Shown in pieces: positions 50,665-63,108 of a stretch of 64,000 nucleotides of DNA. Below the pieces are notes generated by a model. That model had not been told where the DNA came from and did no database searches. It saw only the letters and a program-made list of their open reading frames with translations. How positions within the stretch are numbered: the stretch's first letter is position 1; each line of letters begins with the position of its first letter. This stretch comes from Stercorarius parasiticus (lineage: Eukaryota; Chordata; Aves; Charadriiformes; Stercorariidae): NCBI GenBank assembly GCA_013396915.1, contig VWZL01001367.1, positions 496,001 through 560,000 on the forward strand, read 5' to 3'. A program made the translations under genes and the position numbers.

Positions 50665-53110
50665 AGCAGATGTAGAGAATTTGGTATTAACTACAGTTTA
50701 GAGATTTACTTGGAGAGATAAACATGTGGCCGGATCCAGACTGCTCACAGGCACTTACTCTAACCTGTGCAATAAACAGGAATAAGCCCTTCAGTTGTAC
50801 AGATCTAGTTTCATATATTTCTCTATTTCTGGTTATTACTCTAATCAGGCACATTTGTGGAGAAAGTTGCAATAGGAAAGAGGGGACATAAAAATTTTGC
50901 GATACCTTCAGGTTGTGCCCAGGTTCATACAGGGAGACATATATAAAATTCTAATTAAAATAGCATTAATTACTGAAGGAATAGTTGCATTACTGAGGGA
51001 GAACTAGCATGAAGTACCTGTTTTCAGATGGTCTAGCTGGGACAAATTACTCCCTAGATAACTATATTGTAGTCACAAAATCAGAACATTAACGATGTTA
51101 ACATATAACAAAGGACAAATGAAGGTCTAGTTAACATTGTAACAGCTTCTTTTCAGAACAGCACAGATCAGACATTTAAGGCAAATCTCATTGCTGAGAA
51201 CCTTCATGAAGATTAAGTAAAAGATGAAACCATTCAAAACCATCTTGTTTGCATAACATTAACTTAAAGTTATTTTGAAAATAACCCAGTGGACTCGGGG
51301 AGACTGAATATTTGGGCAGCATCTGTACTCCATCCAATCCATCTTCTTGCCAATGTATGCAGTTGTATCACTGCTGTTGATTATGCAAAGAATCTGATTT
51401 TTTGTACCATTATATTATGAAAACTCATTCTTGACAGGAGGAAAAAATTGCACATGACCAAAACCTATGGCTTAGGACTAGTGTAGCTTTATCAGTGAAG
51501 TGTTGCCATAAGATAAATAATCTTTTTAGCCCTGATTCCTGGGGCACTGAAACTGTACTGCCTGTTTCACTATTTTTACCTTAATAACTGAGAAAATCTG
51601 CTGTTTAATTTTATCCAAATCCAACTGACACGGGGTTGGGGACAGGAAAATTCTCAGAGATAATTAAATTCCTACAAGTTGCAGGAAAAAAATGGTGGCT
51701 AAATAGAAAAAGAAAACTCTAATTAGTGTTCCCACAGATGGCAAAGCAGGTAGGCTCATATCTTGTTTGCAGCTACTAATGGACTAATCTATACCCTGGA
51801 AATGGCAAGCAATCCAGCACACAGATAGTCCAGACTAGCAACAGAGAAAACAATATTATTCACAGATATAAGAAAAAGAATAAAGGACAAGTATCAGTAG
51901 GAAAACTGGCTTAATTACTGCATATGAGAAAACTTGCCTTAAAACCATGCCTCTTGACTAATGGCATGCTGTAGAATAAATAATTAAGGATACACTGTGA
52001 AACACCCAAGGATACCCACACCTCCATATAAAATGCATCATAGACGTACAGTATCTAAGCCCCCAGTCACTGTGGCAAGTCTTCCGTATACCTAGGTCTT
52101 CCGATACTACAGCCAGAGCTCATAAACAGCTTTAGGTCAAAACTCTATCTCTGCTAGTGTTGCTAAAACTTCAATGTGTGCTGGTTCTGAATTAGTACAC
52201 TATAAAAGCCAAATTTGACTTAATTCTTTTTCCCCTGACATGTATCTCTCGTTCTTTTTTCATCTTGGCAGGTTTCTAGCTTCTCCCTATCCAACAATTA
52301 GGTTCACTACCTTTCTGACAGCACAGATTTTAACTTAGCAGACACTCTTATCCCCAGTCCAATTTCTATATTCTTTCTGCGTTAAAACCTGGCAGCTACA
52401 TCCTCCTTTTGACTTGCCACTTAGTACTGACAGCAGAAGAGCAACAAGCTTCCTGCTCTCAAATCAAGCCCAGCATGACTGAAACCAGCTAAGTCTTGCA
52501 GTTATTCAGAAAGTCATACTCAGTCCTGAGCTACTGCATATCAGCCATCAAGAGATCTTTTAGCTGCAAAGCTAGAGCAAAAGCCTGATTGAGCAGGGGT
52601 GAATCACAAAGCTTATCTCAGCAAAATATAGATATTTTTGTACAGAAAAGGTTATAGATGCATCCGTGACAAAACTTGCTCACTGCTAACCCAAAAGGTA
52701 AGTGTGTTCCAAAAGAAAAAAGAAGGCAAAACAAAAAACATTTCATCATAGTTATCATCACTACAATCAGCTCAACACATCCTGAACACCTTCTCTCTGT
52801 ATTGTTCCCCAAGAGTTAAAGTTTTCCAAAATAATTACTTTTTGTACATTATGTACATAATACTTATCTTATTGATTGGATTTGTAAGGTTTTAGCTGTG
52901 AAAGTGTGTTTATAATGTTAACCTGCATTAAAGAAAAATTATCTCAGTGGTCAAGTGACACTTTTGCAAAAACTTACATGGTCTCTTGTAGCTTCATGCC
53001 TGTTCTGAATATTAAATTTCATGGTCAAGAAGAACCATTTTGGGAAGCCAAATATTTAGAGTCTCTATATTTTTAAAAGAAACTTTTTGCGACAGCAACA
53101 AGAGGCTAAG

Positions 53111-53149
53111 AAAGAAGGATCATTCCTTCTTGTCTGCAAAGAAGGAATG
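53111..53149. repeat. Three-arm inverted repeat with alternative pairings
   Basis: AAGAAGGA at 53112-53119 pairs with TCCTTCTT at 53124-53131 across a 4-base loop. The middle arm, extended to CATTCCTTCTT (53121-53131), also pairs perfectly over 11 bp with AAGAAGGAATG (53139-53149) across a 7-base loop. The two hairpins are mutually exclusive. The first and third arms are therefore direct repeats flanking an inverted copy. Confidence 0.88.
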
Positions 53150-53557
53150 CACTGCCTGCTGTACAGGCTTGAAGCTGAAAAGGACTCCCTGGCTCCTTTT
53201 TGCAGCTGTGCTGTTTGTGGAGACATGAGAAAGTCCAATGCAGTATCAGATAGCTCCAGTAACATGGTATGCTATCAAAGCAAAAGAATCAAAAATATCG
53301 CAGCACTCAGTTGTATAGATATCTCTCCATGTGTATCATAACAGAAACACCTTTGCTTTCTGCAACCTGCTCCAAGTACAATGGAGGAAAAAAAAGGTGT
53401 ATGTGTATTCAAGGGGATATATGACTCTCTGCTTTTTATGACACTGTATTTTATGTTCAAAAGTTTTGTAGGGAGGCCTATATGTTTATCTCTGAAATGG
53501 TTTGCAATTTGAATATATTCCCTTTGGAAGGATACTTTTTTTTTTTTCATTCCTTAG

Positions 53558-53760
53558 TTAAAGTATTCACAGCAGAAATGGGCAGGCATATTGCAGCCAT
53601 TCACGTTTGTCTGTACAATGTTTTTTACGCTGTGAACACAGTTGCAGTTAGAATTGGGAATTTCAAGGCAGCATGTTCCCAGGATGCCCTCAAAGTCATA
53701 TTCCCTGTACCGCTGGCCTGCCCTATGTAGTCAGAGCAATAAAACCAGTAACGCTCTCAC
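53558..53760 (+). other. Weak terminal-exon candidate with AATAAA
   Basis: A strong-looking acceptor (a run of 12 T followed by CATTCCTTAG, ending at 53557) precedes a frame that is open for about 57 codons to a TAG stop at 53728-53730. An AATAAA polyadenylation signal follows at 53738-53743. The predicted peptide includes AAIHVCLYNVFYAVNTVAVR and is not low-complexity, but I recognise no family. The order acceptor, open frame, stop, AATAAA within 190 bp is what a last exon or an alternative terminal exon would show. It may equally be chance in AT-rich DNA, where AATAAA is common. Confidence 0.15.
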
Positions 53761-55871
53761 AGTAAAGTGCAGATCTCATTTCTCCTGTGAATCAGAACAG
53801 TAAGAAACCTTGTACGGTACCTAAATACCAAGTTTTTGGGTAGTATTATTGACTTCAATTTTTGCAGTTTCATTTAGTTATCATGGCTCAGCTGGGATAT
53901 GCAGTTGCTGAGGTACATACAATTTGAAATGACATAAAATATAAGGTAGACTATGTTACTATTAAGAAAATGTAGATTTTAAGCCACGAAATCACCGATA
54001 ACAAGTAGCTTACACAGGCACTAAACACTATAATATGTAACACCAGCCTATTTGAAGAATGACATAACTTAACCCAAAGAGAATAAACACAATTTATTGC
54101 CTAATATTTTACATGCAAACTAGGACTGCTCTGTGAGATGCTATTTCCTAGAAAATAAAATGTTCTTTTGAGGTTATATATGAGTAGTGGTAAGCGTGCA
54201 CTTATATATATGAATACATGAGCATGACTGCATGGACACAGACTAACGAAGATAACAGTTTTGAAGCTATGTTTTGCTCTTTTTAATATAAGATTGTAAC
54301 AATAAAAGTGGTGCCTAAATAAGCTGATGACAAGAGCTTCACAGATGACGGTCACATCATTTCTCATTTTCTTCACCAAATAAAGCCATGGAGCATATTA
54401 ACCATTTTGAAGAAAACTGTTCATATCAGGATACAGTGGTAATTTTGGGAAGGTCTTTAATAAGCACTACCTTGTCATGCTGTTTAGGTATATTTTATGT
54501 ATAGCACCCATTTTATACTGGAGCAGCTGTTATTTTTTCATTATATCTTTAAATATATTAGCATATAGCTAAGGTAAACTTGTGAAAAGAATGGTCGTAC
54601 ACTTTCTATTACAAAACTTAACTGCCAGAGACAAGACAAGTGGTAAAGTATTTACACAATACAAAGAGTAAATATTAAAGACACAGAGAAAACAGCTTGA
54701 GGAATAGATTAGAGTGTACTTTGTAGTGTATGCTGTCAGAAGAAGTTGCAGACAGTTTCTTTGAAGCTAACGTACTCAAGTTTCCCAGGGCTGGTGCAGC
54801 CTAAGGCTGGAGCACCATGTGAATGAGACATATTTCTATCTAATCCTCCTGAAGACAGATAAGTCTGCCAATTGAGACTGTGCAGGCCTGACAGCCAACG
54901 GCACCAGCTTTGTAATAGCAAAAGATTGATGCTGAAATACCAGAAATGGAACAGCACTTTTTGACTGCAAGAAACCAGCATGTTTGACAAGAAATTGGAG
55001 GCAAGATATTTTCCAAGCAAAAAAAGATGTCTGTTCATAGAAAGCACCAAATCTATCTTGCTAGGAAAGTTCAAGATTCATTTGATTGCTGATATTTTAC
55101 ACCTCTTCCTTTCAGAGGTATGGTAAAATTTACAGAAACATGAATGAAACTTCTGTATTCCTCATGCTTCTCAACCAGCCAACAACCTCTGTCATTTCTC
55201 CTTCAATACAAAACACAAATTTGAATTGGCAAAATCTTTAAGGTATTTTATGATATTCAGTATATTTAGCGTTCTCAGAGTTATCTTTCATACATTGCTT
55301 TATTCATGGATGTTTGGAATTGATTTTGATAGCTTTTTACAGTCTTATGATAATCCGTTCCTTTCATTCTCATTTCCTCCAAAGCTCTGTATTAACGACT
55401 AGACTTGACATTCTAGGCCATTTCAGCAAAAGACAAAGCTCCCATCCAATTAGGATGATATTCCATCACAAACAAAAGAAAGGATTAGATCCAGTGACCA
55501 AAGAGTAGTAAGGGTCAGGGGTTAAGGGATACATTTATTTGTAGATCATTGCTTGGTGGGTTGTAAAAAGTCTTCTCCTGAAAGCAGAGGAGAGAAGAAA
55601 TGGAATGGAATGAAGCCACTTTACAGAAGGAATGATTAGTAGTTAAAGATAAGCCAGGTTTGGCTCCAAAACTGAAGACATCTGCTTATCTCTTAGCTGA
55701 TAAAATAGATAATATGTCACAGTTATCTACGACAGCAAAATTCAATCAAGTAACCAAGAAGTCCTTCTAGTGTTATACCAAGATTCTCAAAAATATCAAA
55801 ATGACACAAAAATCTAATAGTTTTCAGAATATTCTAATACCTTTAAAAAATACCATAAATCATGGATTTGG

Positions 55872-55897
55872 AAAAAAAAAAACCCAACACAAACAAC
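55872..55897. repeat. A11 run followed by A/C-rich sequence
   Basis: Eleven A, then CCCAACACAAACAAC. Short member of the A/C-rich tract set. Confidence 0.75.
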
Positions 55898-56215
55898 ATT
55901 AACTCAATAGGAATCAAAAATTAGCTGGACTACACTGAAAGAATGTAGAAGTCATGTACACTACTCTGCTATTCACAAGTTTTTTGAGGACCATTTCATT
56001 TGGATCAGACATTACCTTGTGCCAGAAATATTAAAGAGCTCTGCTCATATCCTTAGGAGTAATCTACATGGATTTTTATCTAACAGTCTGAATAAACAGC
56101 ATCTCCTCATGATTAAGAAGTAGGCAGGAGTCTTGCTCTATGACAACAAAATCCTACAAAGCAGCAAATCATTCATTTTAATCTATCTTAAGTACACCAT
56201 GTTGTTCACATCTTT

Positions 56216-56243
56216 AAAAAAAGAAAAAAAAAAAAAAGAAAAA
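56216..56243. repeat. A-rich tract
   Basis: A runs broken by two G, including one run of 14 A. Low complexity, with no retroposon body seen. Confidence 0.8.
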
Positions 56244-56842
56244 CCATCACGCAAAGTTGGACTACATTTTAATTATAATTACATTCCAGTATTTTTTGAC
56301 AGAAAAACAAATATGATGTTGATCTAATACATTGAAAATAGGATGAGAGAAAGTCAGTAAAATGGAATTGTGTTAATAAATACAACTGCACCATAAATAA
56401 TTTGCTATTATCATATAATTTCATCCTTTAAGACTTGCTTACAGAAGAGCTAGAGGAATAATCACTGGAAATTCAGTTCTAAGCCAGTATCTTACTGCTT
56501 GCCACTAGCACTCATGTTTGTTGGCAGTAAAACCTGATAGAGTTGGATTTCCAGAAAATACCAATTGTTTATCCTTTCAGGGGACCAAAAACAATAATGG
56601 AAATATGAAAACAGGTTTTTACACCATCTGTTAGAAAGAAAGAGAAATGCAGAATTCATTTGCCCCCAAAACATACGAAGTGAACCTCCTTAGTGACAGA
56701 AACACGTTGGAGATTGCAATGCTTAGGACAAAATCATGTCACTACTGTAATTTATCTAATTTACCTCCAGGCAGAACTAGAAGTGACAACTACATGTATC
56801 TGAAAGTGTGGATCTAGATATCAAAAGATCAATTATTTTTTT

Positions 56843-56870
56843 GGGGCCGCGGGGCCTTGAGGGGGGAGCC
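56843..56870. other. Isolated 28-bp G/C-rich island
   Basis: Within strongly AT-rich sequence, 24 of 28 bases are G or C, including GGGGCCGCGGGG and a run of six G. It holds a CCGCGG word and three G tracts. It lacks a fourth separated tract for a canonical quadruplex. Confidence 0.8.
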
Positions 56871-59796
56871 ATTACATATACTAGCATTTTCTGTTCAAAT
56901 GATTTCCTGGTTTTGGTGAAAACAGGTATATATCAAGCACTTGACAAACTTGCCTTCAATCATGCTTAGGCAGAAGTGAAGCTAGGCTTAAACATCTCAT
57001 CTGCATAAAGAAGTGTTGACTTATTTTAATTGCTATCCTAATAAATTAAAACCAAAATGACAACAAATTATCTGCTTAAAGAAATAGATAAATGTTTACC
57101 TACTGGACACAAGAAGATCTATTCTATAGCTGTATCTGTTTATAAAGATCTATAAGAATATCACACTTTTTTAAAAAAAAATCTGTTTAAAGCAAGTTTA
57201 CCTTGTCCTGAGTCAGGTTGATATTAAGTACACAAACTGTGAAAAAGTTATTTTTGTCAGACTGTATCATCACACTTAAAATTAACTGTGATTGCTAAGG
57301 GTATTTTCACCTCAACCGTTATCCTAGTAAAAGGCTGATGACATTGTTAAATGTCCTCCTAAATCTTGAGCAGAGAATGCTTTAACACATCAGAGGAATC
57401 AATCTTGGGGGGAGAAGGAATGAAAAATACTAAAAGTTAAAATCAAGAGGCAAACACTGGTCTTCAGATGCTATAGTGCCATACCTCCAGTGCATACATT
57501 TTTCATGTGTGGCGAAGAAAATGCTCCAGGATTATAATATCTAAGTGATCTACAGTAAACCACATTAAAAGACTGAGAACTAGAAATCCTCTTCTACCTT
57601 TTTTTTTTCTAAACACACCATTCCCCCCCCGCCCAGCCCCAGATACTGCTTCGTCTGTTAATTCTGCTAAAAAATATTAGACGCTTTTCTCTTTCTCTGA
57701 CTATTACAGAAAATGCTGAAAGTATCTGACTGACTTCCACACAGTCAAAACCGAACTTCATTCTGATTTCTCTATTTGGTACCTGTATTTTGAATCTCAA
57801 AATCCCGCTCTAAACTCCCAAACAAAAGGCATAATGTATTCTACTGCCATTTTTTTTTTTCTGGATTTGAACAAGTCATTGAGGAAAGTATGCTAAATCC
57901 ACACAAAGAACAGCTGAAATAGATTTTCTAGTCTGGAGGGGTATCAGGCAGGATGTACATAAGGAAGAAAGCCTCATTTCTAGCACCCTCAACAATTCAA
58001 ACAAGAACTACAAGTCTCCAGAAGAGTTTGCCTCTGGTAGTAGCTGTGATGGAGGTGTATTAAAAAAGAAGCTTAAGTAAGGAAAATGTTACATGTATAC
58101 CAAGTAAACCAAGTTAAATAAGCCAGTACTTTATTTGTAACATCTAAAGGTTACTTCAAAGAAGCAAACCTTATCAGTTGGTTGTCACTTTCACAATCCG
58201 TTTGGCTTCATAAAAGCAAAACGGACAATAGATACCAGAGATTTCTTTTCAGGGAAAGTGCTTCTCCTTTCTCTAAACTGAAGATGCTGTCCTAAAATAC
58301 GTTGTCTTATTCTTAAACCTTGCAACTGTCGCATGCATTTGCAAACTGCACTCATTGGCCATGCACACCACACCATACACCGTGTTTTCTATTTTACTGT
58401 TAAACTTTTCCCTTAAAGCACTTAAGTATTATCATGCCCCTGGTTAGACAGGCTTGTCAAACATTAGCCTATCAAGATTTCTTAAAACTCACTGCTACTG
58501 CAGTAACTTTCTATAAGATTACCCAATGCTAAGATATATTTTTTTATCCTGTTTGTAAACTCCAAAGCAAACACGTAATGAACAAGATCAGCTGTTTTGA
58601 CTCCATTAACAAGAGCCTGTGATCTCAAATGGTTTATAGTAAGTCAAGACATATTTTACTAACATATCCGCATTACAAATATCTTTTTAACTGCCGCAGA
58701 AAACACTGTAAACTCTGGATTCTCTGAAAACCCGATTACTTTCTAATCAGTAGTGCAAAACAACCCAATACAAACAGTGAATACCTTAATCTCCGCAGTG
58801 GATAGTTGACTGCAGTGTCATACTCATTAGCAAATGGGTAGGTAGCTTGGAAGTCCACCTCTGCTATCAACCACATTGTTTAACCTAAAAGCAATAGTGA
58901 CCTTAGCAGCAGTTGTAGAGATGCTGTTATGTAGACCTGTAGAATGCAGTGGTGCTTGGTGGAAGAGGCGACCTCCGCAAGCATCACTGTTAAAGATTTT
59001 AAACACATCAAGAGCATTCAAAAAATGCAGTCTTTTCCTCTCCCATTATGTGACATGATGTACTGTGAACACCGAAATAGAGATAATGTCTAATCCTGAA
59101 AATATGTCAGAATACAATACCTTAAAGAAATGCTTCCCTGAAAATGATAGCTGCAACCTCATAGGTCCTATTAAATATTACAGTTTGCTCTAATGCTATT
59201 TATTAGCAGTCCAAACGCTTGCCGAGTTTGGTATCCAGATCATGTCGTCCGCTGCCCAAGTTCTGCTCTCTCTTGGCTAACTCAAGAACTACAACTGAGT
59301 TACAAGCACAGAAAAAAATTAGGAGTTGCCATTACAGATTATATCAATAATCCATCTAGTGCTGTGTCCTACCTTGAACAAAGACATATGTTCAGAAGAT
59401 ACAAAATGCCCTTATGGGCGGAGTCTAACCAGTGATTGGAGAAGTCTCTTCCTAACTACACAGTCATAAGTGCTGTGAAATACTCCCCAACAGGCAGATA
59501 AAATGCATTCAAATAAATTCTGCCCTAAATTACTTTATTAAGCCAGCATCCTAATTTACTTTATAATAGAGTACAGGCATATAACAATTTTTAAAACCTT
59601 TGATGTACAGTAAGGAGCATAGAATGCATAGAGTTACAAAAAAAGTCAGGCTGATATTGAAAATCACTCTCAAGCTAGTTGAGTTCCTTCTTTGCTTCCA
59701 CAGTTTAGCAAGGCAAGTTGGATAGGCAGCATTTATAAAGCGTAGCCCAGAGATTAGAAATTACTGTTTCCCACAAGCAATCCCCTTTTGTTAAAT

Positions 59797-59857
59797 GAAA
59801 AACACACAAACCAAACCAACCCACAAACTCACACACAACCCTACCCCCAGAAAACCC
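59797..59857. repeat. A/C-rich low-complexity tract
   Basis: Contains AAAAACACACAAACC, CAAACCAACCCACAAAC and CACACACAACCC words. The minus-strand open frame across it is V/C/F/G-rich as a result. Confidence 0.78.
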
Positions 59858-60049
59858 ATACTTTAAGAGAATGTTCTGAGGACAGCACAGCTGAGGCATG
59901 CAAAATGAAAGGGAGGGTAAAGTCACACTGAAAGGATGACAGCAGGCCACAAAGCACATGTACTTTTTGAGGATAAATTAGGCAAGACTTGAGGATGGAA
60001 CAGGCATTAGGTACCACAAGTTTATGAATATGAGGTCCCCGAAATCAAA

Positions 60050-60410
60050 ACACGTTCACTTTGTTTCACTCTAATTAGGTTTGAAGGCAAAAATCTTGAA
60101 AAGGGTGCAATAAATTTCTGTGCACAGACACTGGATTTTAATTAGAATTACCTTGTATAGGTCACATTTCTTTATTTAATGACTAAGTGGTTCAATTTGA
60201 TATCATTGTGCTGTTTACCAAATCAAACCCACTGAAGTATGATCATGTAAAGCTGTTTGTAATGTTATTTACTAGCAATTTTTATTTCCTGCTTCTCCCT
60301 GTAACAAATTCTTGACTTTTAACTGGTTATGGAATATGATTAGTTATTTGAATTAGAGCTAGGGGGATTTAGGTCTCCACAGCCATTTGAAGTGATCTTT
60401 ACTGAGCAAC
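60050..60410. promoter_or_regulatory. Candidate conserved non-coding segment
   Basis: Repeat-free sequence with many homeodomain-like cores (CTAATTAGG, TTTAATTAGAATT, TTTAATGACTAAG, GATTAGTTA). No open frame and no simple repeats. The appearance matches deeply conserved non-coding elements, but I could not align it. Confidence 0.18.
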
Positions 60411-60830
60411 ATTTTATATTTTGCTAAATAGCATTCTAGAAAAAAAATTACTTAATTGACTGAACTGATCTGGTTTCCTATATTTTTAAAAGCCTTATTA
60501 TGGTCAATGAAGCTTTCACATGTAGCCTCTCTAATATCTTCTGCTCACTGATCTCCAATAATTTGGAGAAGTTTACATGGATTATTATGAAAAAAAAATC
60601 ATAGCTGCAAACATCAGTTTCTCATGGTAAGTTACAAAACAAACAAAAATGCATACTTTAAGTATACAAAAAAAAGTCAAGATCATTCACAACTTCACTT
60701 GAAAAAGAAATTGGATGCATTTCATTTTTACACATACCCACATTGTTATATTTTAGGTAGTATTTTCAGCATGCCACAGCAGGCAGGTTTGCCTTACTAA
60801 CTACTATGCTTCTGCCTTCCACAAATAGTC

Positions 60831-60844
60831 TTTTTTTTTTTTTT
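60831..60844. repeat. T14 homopolymer
   Basis: Fourteen T followed by CCTTAAG. The sequence TTTTCCTTAAG resembles a splice acceptor pyrimidine tract, but no exon-like frame follows. Confidence 0.82.
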
Positions 60845-62106
60845 CCTTAAGAAAAGGATGAAAAAATTAAATACTGTAAGTCATAAGGAGAACAGTACCA
60901 GGCTAGTAATTCACTATCTTGACCTTTTGGCAGGAAAATACTATACCCAAGATTTCAAGTAATTACCAGAGCTGTAGATAATAGTCTACGTTAAATCCGT
61001 GTTGACTAGAGATATACAAAACCAACTTTCCAATGAGTTTTCATCCACCTGAATATAGCACCTGATTTCACAATATGCATTCAAAATACAAACTACTATT
61101 GAGGACGCGATATAAACAAGGAGAGATGTGATATGTCATAAAGGTAGAGTACGTTATAACGTTGTTGAATAAAATGCCATGAAATAAATTTGCAATACAA
61201 GTGACTAGCCTGTGTGTTCACAAAATGAAATCAATTTCCTAAGAAGTAGCATGTATCTCACTGATGTCCTAAATATTAAACGCAAAGCCAGGCTTAGAGT
61301 TGGATAATTAAGTGCATTTTACTATTTTCTGCATTTCATAAAATAGTTCTCCAAAAACTTAAGGCAGGGTCTATAAGGCAGAAAAATAGCAGCCAAAAAT
61401 TGAAATAAAATCTGGAATGAGAAACAGACAGACAGAGCAGTCAAGGCTGTCCATATTGCTTTTTGTACACTAGGTGAATTTTTATCCCTATGCATATCCT
61501 TTTTAAATTGAAAAAGGAAATGTTTCATATGGTCACCTGTTAACATTTTCCACATTAATTCTTTTATTATGCATTTAACCTAAGATTCCTCCCTTCCTTT
61601 TATGTTTATTCTTGCCTAACCTCTTGATTGTTTTTCATTTAACTCCCTTTTCTAAGAGAAAAATAAAAGAACAAAATGAACCTAACCCCCTTTTTCCACA
61701 AGCAATTATACTCCCTCTGTATTTTCACTATTGTTTCCTTCTGGCTTATTCTTAATTCTCCTTTAGTCTCTCTTCTATTCTGCAAGTGTATCCTTCTATA
61801 CTTTTTGTTTTCCTCCCCATGAGTTCCTCAAGTTCTTTTCTTATCACCACCATTGCTTTATGTATTTATACATTCAAGGTTTCTCTCCCTGTGTGCCCCC
61901 AGAAGGCAAACCACAGAGCTCCCTCCCATTTACAGACACGAGAGCAGAGGGTGACAGCTGGTGGGTCTAAAAGCCACTCCACAAGCCCTCCTTACACTCC
62001 CTGCACTGGAAGGCAACAGCAGTTTCTTATTTCCAGAGGCTGAAGTAATAGAAATTAAAGAGGTATACAGTTGTCATAAGAAAGCCTTCTTATTATTTTT
62101 CCTTAG

Positions 62107-62163
62107 CTGGGGAGCAAAGTTTCCCTTTCTCTTGAGAAGAATTCATTATCAAGGACAAGTCAG
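62107..62163 (+). other. Weak cassette-exon candidate (57 bp)
   Basis: TTCTTATTATTTTTCCTTAG ends at 62106 and is a good acceptor with a polypyrimidine tract. CAG|GTAAGA at 62161-62169 is a near-consensus donor. The 57 bp between them is a multiple of three and open in at least two frames; frame 0 begins LGSKVSLSLEKNSLSRTSQ. Small in-frame cassette exons of this size exist, but nothing here identifies a host gene. Confidence 0.15.
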
Positions 62164-62570
62164 GTAAGACCAAAGTTGATGTTCTCACCCTCTCAATGAG
62201 AAAGCAAAGCACCTAATTAAGAGAAGAACTGTAAGGTTTCCAAGCTTTCCACAGAATGATTTCTGCTTGCACCTGCCTGGAGGAGTATTTTGGTATCTCT
62301 CTTAAAATAAGATTGTTATTACAACAGAAGAAGAAACAAGAAAAAAAAGAGAAGTTTCTCTAAGAGCTACTTGCAAATTAACATTCTTTCCAAGAGAACT
62401 GCAGTTGCAAAAATATCTCTCTGAAACAGCCCTCTATTTTAGTTATGTTTGTTCTGAAATAAAAATTTTCAGAAAGGAGAAAACAAAGCTAGCCTTAAGT
62501 GATTTTAAAAAAAAATAAGAAATTCATTATTTCTTTCATTAACGAAGAAAAAGATTAGGGGTTTGCAAAG

Positions 62571-63108
62571 TGTTGTGGTTTAATGCCAGCCAGCAACTAG
62601 GACCACACAGTCGCTTGCTCACTTCCCTCCCCCCTGCCCCAGTAGGGTAGGGAGAAGAGGGAGAAATAGAGGAGGCAAGAAACAACAACAAAAAAAACCA
62701 AACCATCATGGGTTGAGATAAAGGACAAGAGTAAAGACAGTTTACTAGAATGGTAATGGAAGAGGATAATAATAACAGTAGAAGAATACACAAAATAAAG
62801 TGCTACAACACAAGTCGCTCTCACCACCTGATGACTGGTTGCCCATCCCATCCCAAGCAGCAATCATGGATTCCTGCACCCCGGCCAACCCCCATTTATG
62901 TACTGAGCATAATGCCTATGGTATGGAGCATGCCTTTGGCCAGCTTGTCCTGCCTATGCTCCCTCTTGGCTTCTATGGGAAGCTGAAAAAGTCCTTAACT
63001 AATGTAAACATCACTTAGCAACAACTATCATCACCATTCTCATACTAAATCCAAACCACAGCAGCTACTCAAAAGAAAATTAACGCTATCCCAGCTGAAA
63101 CCAGGACA
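62571..63108 (-). mobile_element. Solo LTR C, same family as LTR B, inverted
   Basis: On the plus strand this 538-bp element runs from TGTTGTGGTTTAATGCC to GCTGAAACCAGGACA, which is the reverse complement of an LTR starting TGTCCTGGTTTCAGC and ending TTAAACCACAACA. The internal order matches LTR B read backwards: the C/T-rich 3' part, the A/C-rich tract near 62685-62703, then the blocks equivalent to CATCAGGTGGTGA, AAATGGGGGTTGG and GGACTTTTTCAGCTT. It is somewhat longer than LTR B because of extra sequence in the 3' third. The flanks are CAAAG (62566-62570) and CCATG (63109-63113), matching at only three of five positions, so the target duplication is decayed or was never of this form. No internal retroviral genes adjoin it. 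Short open frames on it are incidental. Confidence 0.87.

Larger units (their letters stand above)
45536..62570. other. Unique AT-rich sequence, no gene seen
   Basis: Between the CR1 and LTR C. It contains the G/C-richer patch at 48.6-49.4 kb, A/C tracts at 49.9, 50.6, 55.9 and 59.8 kb, the three-arm repeat at 53.1 kb, the terminal-exon candidate at 53.56 kb, the G/C island at 56.84 kb, a candidate conserved segment at 60.05-60.4 kb and the 57-bp exon candidate at 62.1 kb. Two adjoining plus-strand open frames at 47135-47751 (94 and 115 codons) are fairly charged but unrecognised and overlap in different phases. Confidence 0.7.

Noticed and set aside
56843..56870. Canonical G-quadruplex
   Set aside because: Only three separated G tracts of three or more are present on the plus strand.
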